This document shows positions 53,408 through 64,000 of a stretch of DNA of 64,000 nucleotides, piece after piece. A program made the position numbers and the translations under genes. Below the pieces are notes generated by a model. That model did no database searches. It worked only from the letters and a program-made list of their open reading frames with translations, and had not been told where the DNA came from. Origin of the DNA: Lycocorax pyrrhopterus obiensis (lineage: Eukaryota > Chordata > Aves > Passeriformes > Paradisaeidae); assembly GCA_014706295.1 (NCBI GenBank), contig JACSVZ010000002.1, positions 132,875,431 to 132,939,430 of the forward strand. Reading direction: 5' to 3'. Each line of letters begins with the position of its first letter. Within the stretch, counting starts at the first letter, position 1.

Positions 53408-53943
53408 AATCGTAGAATCATCAAGGTTGGAAAGGACCTTCAAGAGCATCCAGTCGAGCTGCCCACCCAGCACTACCACTGTAACCCCTAAACCACTAAA
53501 GCACATCACCCAGAGCCAGATCCAGACACCTCTGGAACACCTCCAGGGATAGTGACTCCACCATCTCCCTGGGCAGCCTATTCCGATGCCTGGCCACCCT
53601 AACAGTGAATTTTTGTTTCTAGTATGTAAACTGAATTTCCCGTGTCTCAGCTTGAGGCCATTTTCTCTCATCCTCTCACTGCAGGCGTGGCAGAAGAGAC
53701 TGACCCCCACCTCACTACAACCTCCTGCCAGGTGCATGTAGAGAATGATGAGGTCCCCCCTGAGTCTTCTCCAGGCTGAACAAGCCCAGCTCCCTCAGCC
53801 ATTTCTCATAAGTTGTGTTTTTTAGAGCCTTGTTGCCTTTCTGTGGACACCCTCCAGCACCTCAGTGTCCTTGTTGAAGTGAAGAACCCTGAACTGAATG
53901 CAGTACTCGAAGTGTGGCCTCACCAATGCGGAGTACGGGGGAA
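53408..53943 (-). mobile_element. CR1 LINE 3'-end fragment, about 535 bp
   Basis: Antisense CR1. It begins GAATCGTAGAATCATCAAGG (reversed tail), then GGTTGGAAAGGACCTTCAAG, CCACCATCTCCCTGGGCAGC, GAGTCTTCTCCAGGCTGAAC and AGTGTGGCCTCACCAATGCG. It stops at GAGTACGGGG, where other CR1 copies continue, so it is 5'-truncated. It has no intact coding frame. It is a different subfamily from the copies near 41 and 45 kb. Confidence 0.95.
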
Positions 53944-56900
53944 TTTGCCATGGCTAGGCGTGAACTTGCCATGGTTGGCCAGGTTTGCAGTACAGGGAAC
54001 TGTTCAAAGTAGCATTTCTTTCCTACTGATCAGTTGAGATGAATCCTTCAAGTTTATACACATTCATTATTTAGGAGTTTATTGTTCTTAGCCACGTCTA
54101 GTAAAAGGTGTTAGAAAATAATTCTTTGCATTATCAATTTCTTTCTGGCATTTCTGCATGTGTACACACAGGACTAACATGGTGCCAGAGCAAATTATTT
54201 ATGTTGTCAAAGTATCAAGGATTTCAAAGAGGTGTCTTGCATTTTTTTTTTGTTAGATTCATTGATGATAAAATGTATGGCCTGCATACTGAAGTGAGAA
54301 TTGGTGTCAAATAACACATTTGACAATAACATGTCAAATAACAGACTTAAATTATATAGAAATCGTTGAAGAGGTGTGGGGACAGAGTACAAATCAGTAT
54401 CTGTATGAACGCTTTTGAAGCATTCCAAGTCTTATATTTTTTCTGAAATCTTGGCTTTGTTGAAATAAAATAAATTTTGTGATTGTCAAAAGATGAGAAA
54501 ATTTCCAGTGTAAATGCACGTGATATCCTTTTGGATGTCTGTATAGTCATAGTGCAAAATCTCATGCACATTATACATTTACAAGTAGTGTATGAGTGTA
54601 CTAAACTTTCCTGTGAGCAAATAAATTCTTATGTACAAGAAGCTTACTGGAGAAGTAGAGTTAACTAACATGCAGAGAAAAGAAGAGAGGGTCAGATCAC
54701 ATAATGTGATCACTAGAAAGCCTATGTCTGTTTTTATGAGTGGGATTAGTAACTTGGTGCTTCCTCAAATTACACTGTGTGTATTGTTTACTGTAATAAA
54801 GTTTCGCTATGGTTTCTGTTTTATACTCTGTTTACATTCACTTCTGCCTTGCATTTACACTGAGGTTTGCATATACACTGAGGTAAATAGCACGTTGCCA
54901 GGAATGCTGGTCAGGGCAAGATCTGTGTACAGAACTGTACCCACCAAAAGGGAGACTATTTCAATTTAATATCTTCTTTTGCCTAAGTTTTTGGGTGGTA
55001 GTGAAGCTATGAGACTGAAGGGGAAAGCCAAATGCTTTGCAGGTGCTGAAGACAATTCAAGAGATAATTTATGATAATTTAAGACATAGATTAATTCAGA
55101 AAGAACTGGAAAGCATCTTGGTCTCCCAGTATGTTAGAAAAACAAAAGGCAATTAAAAAAAAAAAGCCACAGAATGTTCTTCAGTCCAAGACAATCATGC
55201 CAAAAATAGCAAAAATTAGTTGCGTTAGCTGAGGAGAAGTTACATGACAGTTTTGCATATCGATGTCTACTGAAAGAATTATCTGAGTGTTGCTGCAGGA
55301 GTTCAGCAGGAATAGAAGCACATTATAGTCTCCTGTCACCTGGCTAATAGCTAGCTGGGAAACTTGCTGGAGGGGTTGTTCGATCCCACACAGGTGTCAG
55401 TGGGAGTGCTGCCCCTGAGTGAAGGCTCAGGATTTATTTAAAGGTACTCTGAGCTGCTCAGTTCAGCACTGGTAATGGCTTCAGTGGCGTTTCTCACCAG
55501 TTATTCACTGCGCATTGGCAGAGCTGGAATAAAACTCAGCAGTTCCTGGATTCTGTTCCTGTGGTTAGACCGCCAGATCACAGTGTCCCTCTGGAGGTCC
55601 CAGTAGACAGTAACAAGCAGACAATAATTTGACCAGAAATAGAAAATGGGGGAAATAGTAACAATAAATTCATTAGCGCAGTAATTATTAAAGTGAAGAG
55701 AATTCTGCACATGAAGTAGTTATGCTTTAAAATTACCGTCTTACAAAGAATAAAGTAATATAGGAGTATCAGGCAATGAAGAAAATGAGAATAACTACAT
55801 CATCTTGGGGGAATTGGCCTACATTTTGGCCTTGGTGGTAAAGATGACCTTATTTATGTGGAATGTTCATAGGCAGAGCCAAGGAAGGATCTGAAAGAAG
55901 GGAATAATGCCCTCTGACAGGTTATCCACTGTGAGAGATGAAGCTTTAAAGATCTTGGCTTGATAGTTGCTAACACACCAGAGCTCGTCTGCTGCACATT
56001 GCGTGCAATAGTGGGGTCGCTCATCTTGGAGGATAAAAAGCACTCTGAATATGCAATAATAATTGTTCTGTAAGAGTCTGCATGACATTTAAGTTTATAG
56101 TTGATATTTTTTTCTGTTTGCTGTTAGGACACAGTTCTGGGGCTAAATTGAGTCAGCCTTTCCCTCATGGTGGTGGATCTGTCCCATTTCTGCAGCTCCA
56201 TGGGCTGAGTTCCAGGGTGGAGGCAATATAGTAGGCATTTCCAGCAAGTCACAAGTGTTTTTACCAGTTGTACTCAGGTACTATATTGATGAAGTAGCTG
56301 TAGATGCCAAGATTGATAAGGCCTTTAAAAAAAGTAAGTATAGAAAAAACTATACTGTTGCTGGCAAAGTAAAGAGCGTGACAGAAAAAAATCACTTGTA
56401 TTCTGGAAAACTAAGGGAAAAGTAGAAGAAACTGCGGAAGGATTGACATTCAAAGTACACCATACTTCAACCTGAGTTAGAAATGCCCAGCAGATTTTTA
56501 AAGCTGTTTCTCTTACAGTGGTGTTTCTCTTCTGAGCTGCTGGTTGCACTGCAGCATGTACCTGAATAGCTGGCAGATAATTCGGGTGTGGCTGTAGCAG
56601 CAGCAGTGAAGCTACAGTGTATGATAGGTTGCGTCTCTGGTGGTACCTACAAAAACATGTAAAAACCTGTCTCATGTCTACGTGCTGTAATTGTCATTTT
56701 TCAAGGTCAAGAGTGTAATCAGAGCAGCAACACACCGTGTTGTCATTGTTTCAATTTGAAGAGGTAAATGTTTAACAGCAGCAGTTTGAAAATGGGTCGT
56801 TACAGTGTGAAATTTGCTCAGTTTTTTGTGAACTGTGGTTATTTAAATAATGATATTTGCATAGGATCATTACTCATCTTAGACAAAGCAAAGGACAAAG

Positions 56901-59900
56901 AGCTGTTTCTAATTTGTGTAATCTCAGTAGCCATCCAACTTCTTGGCACTGTCTACCTCATTAAGCCTTAATAGAGGGTGTTGAATTGTTTCAACACACT
57001 TGCTACATCATTCAGAAATGCTGCACAGATCTGTCTGAATGATAGTATATGCAGTGACCCTTGCTATAATAAAAATAATCAAGGTTAGGGTAAAGAATAG
57101 TGTTACTGCCATGATTCCATATTTAGAAAGTATCTCTCACTTCATATAAGGCAAAACAAAAAAGCAATTCTAAGCTTCTCAGTATAGGTACTCTTTGCTA
57201 TTTAAGCATTTTTAATCTGCTCTTGGGACTGCATGAAATAATGTTTATTAATAAATACATTATAATGGTATACATCCAGAAAATTGAATTTACGTGTGAA
57301 TATAAAAACATTATCTCTTAAAACTGCTGAAATGGTTTCTGTTTACTTAAGATGATCATCCTTTGTCATTGGCAAAATCAGAGACTGGATGTGAAGAGTT
57401 CCTGTGATGAAGATGTGCACCTATCTAGTTATTATTTATATAAATGGTGTACAAAATTAGAATGTAATTCCACAAAATTGCTTGCTCTATTTTTCAGGAT
57501 TTTAATAGCTTGGGGATGAGACTGATTTCCCACTGCTTTGCACTTTTTGTAGTTATTTAGATTGTTGTACAGGATGTACGAAGTGGATATAAAATGCTAC
57601 CATTCTGTTTTGACACATGCACAAAATATGCACAAATTATTATAGACCTATTACATTTGAATGATTAGAATCTCTGTGTAGAGATCATAACTGGTCTAAG
57701 TGAGGGCTCCTGAAGAACTGTTCATTCAGGTCACTCGTCACATAGGACATACAGCTGTGGGCTGCAGAGCCACGTGCTTGTTTGTTGTTGTATCTCTGTG
57801 TTCAGGTTTACAGCAGGTAATGGTTTTTGGCAGGTAAATCCTCTGACCACACCTAGAAAACTGATGGCCTTACCAGTGACAGGAATAGAGACTTCTGCAG
57901 TGGTGCTGGAAAGGCCTGAGTGGCTGTGTGTACTTCTATTCCTGATGTGCATCTCACTGTCAAGATCTGTAATCAGCATCTGTAAACCAAAGGATCCAAC
58001 CAGACCTGCATAGCCTGCATGTTTGTTGTTATATAGTCAGAGCCAGGTAACCAAAAGAGAAGTGGAAATTACATCAGTACTAACGCTTCTCTTCCTTACA
58101 GCTGTGGTTAATTAGTTTTGATTCCCTGGGACAGCTGTCTCTTATCAGGGGTAAATTCTTTGTCAAGGGAATGGCCAAGCATCAAACCTCTATGCTGTGA
58201 TTCTGTGTATTCTTATTTGGAGTTACCAGGAGTGTTACTTAGCACAGATACTGAAAACAAGCCCTAGGGTGTTCAAGATGGTTATGTGTCCTTTTCATAT
58301 GTAGCATGTGATTCTGAATAATAATGCTGGGGATACTAAAATTTTAGGAACATTAAGTACTTATTGTGTATGTAGGAAATCAGCTCTTTGTTAATGCTTC
58401 AGTCCTGTAAAAATATTTCAAAAACCTTTTTAGGAACACAAGACCATAAGTTGAATGTCTTAAAGTGATAGATGCCACATGCAGACAAAAACAGCTTCTT
58501 TTTTCTGATGCTCCTAACAATTTGCTGAAGGATCAGTTAAGACTGGAGAATGGACATCAGAACAGCAGTGAAATTGAAGTGGCAGAATACAGCTTTAGAC
58601 ACATTAAGATGTGAGAGAGAATAAGGGGCAGGTGCTTGCCTTAAACCACAGCATTGCTCGGAAGCCTTATGTGGTAAAGTGACTTCACATGGCCACAACA
58701 AGGCACAGGGTTGACTGAACAAGTGACCAGCCTTTCCATGACAGGGAAGTGGAATGCAGACAAAGGATGCTGCAATCTGGCCAGGAACAAATGAGATTCA
58801 TGATGGCTGCCTCTTGGGTCCTGTAGGAAATTCATCAAGAATGGGATGCCAAATCTTCTATACCAGCCTTTGACCAGAAGCTCAAGCAACAGTTTTGCAG
58901 TTGATTATTTAATTCAGCTCTCTCTTTTACTTTTTCTTAGGTGCTGTCTCAATTACTCTTAATCTTAGTTCACCATGTTTCCATTATGGCCAGAGGAAAG
59001 AGAGAGGAGGAAGCACAAAGAACAGGACAAGAGTGAAGAAGTGTTTCTTGACCCAAAGTGCAAAACTACTGAGGCCTCCCAAGAAATTTAAAAATGCATG
59101 GGGCAGACTGAGGCTGTCAGCCCAGACTCTCTCACACTTTCCAAACCTGGCTTCTCCCATACTGAAGAGCTTTCTTGCTGAAGGCAGCTCTGCTTTGGGC
59201 CTGTCAGGGCAGGCCATTCCTGTGCCAGTCAAAATTTATCAGTATTTTACAGTCAGATGCTCATGAAAGCAGGAACTAGAATGCAGTTCTTCCCTTCTTC
59301 CTTACATGTAAGGGAAAGCCCCTGGTTGTAGTTTCCCCCAGGTTTGCAATGCTCTTTGGGTTTCAGAAATGCTGACAGCCTGCGCCATGAAAATGTCCAT
59401 TGGAAGGACTGTAACACAACACTTCATAAACTGACTTAGCACTGGTGTATGAGAATCAGTGAAGTGAGCTCAAACTCAAGTGACAATGAAATCTGCTTTT
59501 CCCAAATCCTTCTTAAATTAGTAGATCCTAAACCATGTCTTCTGCTTGGGGTCTGTGGGTAGCACAAAGAAAGAAACAACTTGGCTGTGCTTCCTAGTGC
59601 TTCAACAAGAGCTAAATGCCTTGTTCAATGCAGACAAAACCTGGGCTGCTCCAGAAACAGAACTGTGTGGCTGCAAGGGAATTTGAGACTTGCCCTGTCT
59701 CCCTTTTTTTCCGTAGGTTCAAATTTTCTTAGATTGTCTTTTATGTAGCCAGCTGTTAACATATCCAGAGCAGGTAACTAGGTATGTAAAGAATTTCAGT
59801 CTTAAAAAATGGGCACTTAAAGGCAGCTTATTCTCTTTGTGGATCTAACTCCTGAGTTCAGATGAAAATGCTGAAGGAGTTTTATGCAGCCTTTCTGGTG

Positions 59901-62900
59901 AGGTGAGGAGAGCAGAGAAGAGCCCCCTCAAGTGCTTAAGTGTGTTTCTGAAGCCACAGCTGCTCTGTACTCCGTACAAGTCCTACCAAGAGATCACATA
60001 CCAGCTGGGGACTGGCACAGCCAGCCTGCCTGTGCGTGTGCCATGTCCTCTCTTGGCTCTGCGCCTGCTGGGGAGCAGTTGTAGGAAGCTCCTGCCGAGA
60101 GCAAGCTGAGAGTTCTCGTTCTCACCGCCAGCGGCAGATTTCATCTGGCTAGATCCCAGATGATGGAAGGTGATCTGTTGCATTCATTGCAGTTTTTGAC
60201 TTGTCCTCATCTGCTACTGAAGATCATATCAGTATTTTTGCATCCCTAATTTGTAAGTGATTTGCACCCCAAGTTGTGGGAACAAATAATTCCGTGCGTA
60301 ACTTAGAAAATGTGGCCTGTGTAGTCTATTTGCAGTAACCATATTAGTTAAATTACCAGTGTGATTAACTGTAAGAATGAATGTGCTTTCATAAATACCA
60401 AAGCAATTATTTCTGGTAATTTATTCCACTCCTTACAATATGGCTGCAAGAATCTGAACTAGTATTTTTCAGATAATGTATTCCATATTTTGTGGTGCAG
60501 ACTTGAGAGAAATTTCTTTTTGCTAGGGCAATTAGCTTATACTAATTTGGAGAACATTTTCGATGTTCTTTATTAGAGTTTAGGAAATTGTGAGTAAAAT
60601 TATTTTGGTTGTAGGTACTCAGCAATGTAACAACAAAGTGCACTTCTAAGCTCTCATTTCCGTATCCTTTAATTTGGTAAGATTAAAACAGCATGCATAA
60701 CATGAGTGTGTGAGTATATATACTTTAGGATTATAAACCCAACCACTACTTTTACAGTGACGCTGGTTAGATATTTATTTCTGAATTAGTGCTGCATTCC
60801 CAAGTTACTAATCTAGCTAGAGGTTAGCATTGCCTTAGTTGGGTTCTTTCAACTGTATGCTTGTCTTCACAAATGTTTTTTTCAGAAATTACCTGTCTTG
60901 AAAGAAAAAGAACAACTTTCAATCGTTTTGTTGGTTTGTTCCCTTTGGTCTGGGTCCAGTATGGAATGCAGCCACATGAGTAGTTGAATTAACACAAGAG
61001 AGGAGGTGTCAGTTTCCAGGCAGGAATGAGGGAAAACAGTTTGGATTTACTAGAGTGATATGATCTTCAATCAGATGTTCTACCAGCTACAGCTTGGAAG
61101 AATGGCACCAAAGGCTGTTTCTTTGACTTGTGTAGCTACTTTGCATTTTCATTGCTACTTGAAACCTTTTAAAATTTTTATTGCTGTGTTTATGAAACAT
61201 GAATTATGGATGACACAAATACTGTCTTTGCTTTTAAATTGTTTGAGGAACTGTAGGATTATTTTTGATTTATTAACATTTTTCCAGGGACAAATACATT
61301 GCTAGTATTGTGGGCAAGCAAGTGGAGGTATTTCTCATGTATTATTATATATTAATTTAGCCAAGTTCCATCTGAAAGAATATTCTCATCAAAAGCAGTG
61401 GCCCAGGAGTCACACCACCCAGATCCAGGTCTTCTGTTAATTCTGTTCCAAGTTGCCATTTTGCTGTTAAAATCTTCACTTCTTACGTCAAGAAGCATCA
61501 ATGTCATAATTAGAAGCTGTATTGATGAAAGGTCAGATCTTTCTCTTTGGGGACCGTCAGAGAGCGCTGCCTATTTCTATTGAAAACTGGGAAATAGTTA
61601 TTCACATAGCCTCCTTTCAGCCCCCCTTAAATTCAGTGTTAAGGTCAAAATAATTCCTGTTTACCACTTGAACTTAGACAAAAGTTGGATATACTACACA
61701 TGTCTAACTTTCATGCTGTATCAAAGTTGTATCTTTGTGTGCCTCTTGTCATGTGAACCAGACCACTGACTTCAGTTAAAATGGATGTGGGAAAGTAAAA
61801 CTGCTTAAAAATAAGGTTTAGAGGAATGCTATGAACAGCTACACATGTGCCTCTCTGAAGACGTGAATGGCAGTTGCGTGAGTTCTACCTTAATTTCTCA
61901 GTAAATTGATGTGCAATGGATGTGTTCTTTTTTTTGTTCTGTTCTTCTGCAGTGAAGGCATACAGACTTATAATTCTAGTTCAGAAAAAATATCTGCCTT
62001 AAAAATTAATAAAGGTTGCTATATATTCCTTCACATATTACATAATCGAACATATATTTCTCCCAAACTCCCAAATCTTTGAAAGATATATGAAGATATT
62101 GAAGAATCATGCAAGATGGAGATGTTCTTTTAAATTTGCATTAGAAACTTCATGTTTACAAGAATGAATTGAGAATGACCATCATTCATCAAGGCTGAAT
62201 GAAAATGAAAACTTATCAAAAGAGTTCTTAGAAGAGAAGAGTGATATCCTGTGGGGCTTTAGGAGTTGTGTGCCTTTCACATGTAACTATGATGCAATGT
62301 ACCTTTTCTACAAAACTATGGCACAATATTTTCCTGGCAGTTTTGTGGGAATATTTCTTTGAAATGAGTGCTTGTGTTTTAGAACAGCTCCGGACCACTG
62401 TTGGAAGTCAGCTGCCAGCTTTCGTTAGTTGAATATAAATAATAAACCAGCAGGCACTTAGAATGGTACAACCCACCCAAAAAAAGAAATGGTTGATTTC
62501 TGACCTTCATTTTTCATATGTTGTAGTAGCCTAGTATCTTTTTTATTTGCATTTATTGCATCAGATATTGATGGGCATTTTTAGAAGTAAGTTTGATGCA
62601 GTAAATTTTATCTTTTCATTCTACTGGGTACTGAATTTGTTTGGGTAGCTGAAGTTCTAGATGAAAATTATTACTTCTGTTATTATTAGTATTTGTTTGT
62701 ACTGATTAAAAGTTATGGTCTTAAGGAATATGTAGAAGGCTTGTAATAAGCAATATGATTTGAACCACTCATGATACTGCTGTAGAAATGTCTTACTGCT
62801 GCTAAATATTGCAGAGTTATTAATCTTTCTTGACAAGGAGCCAGTGGTTTTCAAGGTATTTTTGGTGTCTAGTTCTCACTTAACTAAATTTCCCGTATTC

Positions 62901-64000
62901 TTTATCTTACCTAATATTCCTCCTGACTGAGGGGCCTGGGAGACTTCAACCCATGCTGCAGCCTGTAGGACAGTGACACTGAATGCACACATTGAAATTG
63001 ATGTCTCTCTCCCATTCCCTGTCCAAGGATGCAGATCCTCTTACTCTAAGCCAGTCCCTGTGCTCACACATTCCCCCTGAGGTGTGATAGTCCTCATCCC
63101 AGGACAGTCTCCTCCTTTTGCTCCTTTCCTTTTTCAAATCCCTAAAGCTTCACCAACGTCACAGGTCCAGAAGTTCTTCTGACCTCTGGTACGTGACGAG
63201 GCAGAGAAGGTGTAAAGGGTAGCAGATGCTACCAACAACTGCAAAAGGATGTTGAGTCCATCGATATCCTAGGATATTGGATATTACTCTACCCTCATTG
63301 TATCAGTATTTATGAATTCTGTTATTATTTGTTGTAGCGTGTTTAAAGTTCTTGCTCTTTTGTAATATCAGTATATCACACATCACTGTGTTGCACTCAG
63401 AGGCGTATAGAACAAATTGAAAGAAAGCAGTATGCAGAATTCCTTGCCCTATTGCAGGGAACAGCATTTAAAATCAGAAATGACATGGAGTGGCTGTCTT
63501 ACTCAGGAAAGAAAAACTGAGGCTTCATTCTTACTCATTTCTTCCAGCTGAGGTCTTGATCACAATTCCTACACTAAAAAGCTACTATATATTGAGTATT
63601 TTTTCCGTTGTCTGATACCCAGACATCTGTCACATTGCTGTTTTTACAAGTAAAATTAAACTGTGCAAATAGATAGAAAAATTGTTATTCTTGGAGGTGA
63701 TAATAAAGTTTCATATTGTGCATAAAAATCAATACTGTATTTTTTAAATATAAATTTAAAGCAGCTAGTGAATAGAGAAGAAAGCATGGGAAGGGTTCTT
63801 GATTTGTGGTTTACTGTCATCACTAATGGATATCTGTGACTTGATTTAGCAGATAATGACCAAATGTTTTTAAAACAATAATTCTTCTGAATTAGAACAT
63901 TTCTCTGCAGGTTTTGACATCATGGTAACATTTTAATTGAATTCCTAAGAGGGATTTATTCATCCAGGGAAAATATATTTTAAACACGCTAGACTATGGA
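53944..64000. other. RIMS2: RIMS2 intron to window end, no feature recognised
   Basis: About 10 kb of AT-rich intronic DNA. I looked for the expected next RIMS2 exon (linker into C2B, with RSTETG- and RESTDGS-like motifs) and did not find it, so it presumably lies beyond the window. No RNA genes or named repeats were recognised. Confidence 0.5.

Noticed and set aside
53324..53737. 137-codon minus-strand frame
   Set aside because: Mostly CR1 3' untranslated-type sequence, with no reverse transcriptase or endonuclease motif.
1..64000. A previously undescribed multi-gene system, CRISPR array or RNA gene cluster
   Set aside because: The window is a vertebrate gene's intronic sequence. No regularly spaced repeats, tRNA-like folds or clustered coding frames were seen beyond the two RIMS2 exons.

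Overview
The window is intronic vertebrate DNA, almost certainly from a bird. The background is AT-rich, with no operon structure and no long protein-coding frames. It carries at least seven fragments of CR1, the dominant avian LINE, several ending in the typical ATTCTATGATTCT-like tail. It also holds one probable solo retroviral LTR and several short microsatellites. The species cannot be read from the sequence.

Two coding exons can be supported, both on the + strand and both assignable to one gene, RIMS2 (RIM2, a presynaptic active-zone scaffold). The first, near 15.96-16.20 kb, is an internal exon of 80 whole codons from the serine-rich linker just before the C2B domain. The second, at 50.63-50.76 kb, is an alternative first exon. 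It encodes the short N-terminus of the RIM2-gamma isoform and sits in the only CpG island of the window (about 49.9-50.9 kb). Both exons end after the first base of a codon at a GT donor, so both can splice to the same downstream exon (start of the C2B module), which lies beyond 64,000. The long transcript would therefore splice over roughly 34 kb of intron and the internal gamma promoter. The short transcript would start inside that intron.

Layout: 1-15,962 upstream intron (GATA microsatellite near 3.8 kb, CR1 with a decayed reverse transcriptase remnant at 10.9-11.8 kb). 15,963-16,204 RIMS2 linker exon. 16,205-49,900 intron with CR1 fragments near 18.7, 34.4, 41.5, 44.9 and 49.8 kb, a solo LTR near 38.6 kb, and a perfect 35-bp palindrome near 29.4 kb. 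49,900-50,920 CpG-island promoter and RIM2-gamma exon 1. 50,756-64,000 intron with one more CR1 at 53.4-53.9 kb.

I found no RNA genes, CRISPR arrays or undescribed multi-gene system. The most meaningful biology is the internal alternative promoter that converts a large scaffold gene into a small C2B-only product.
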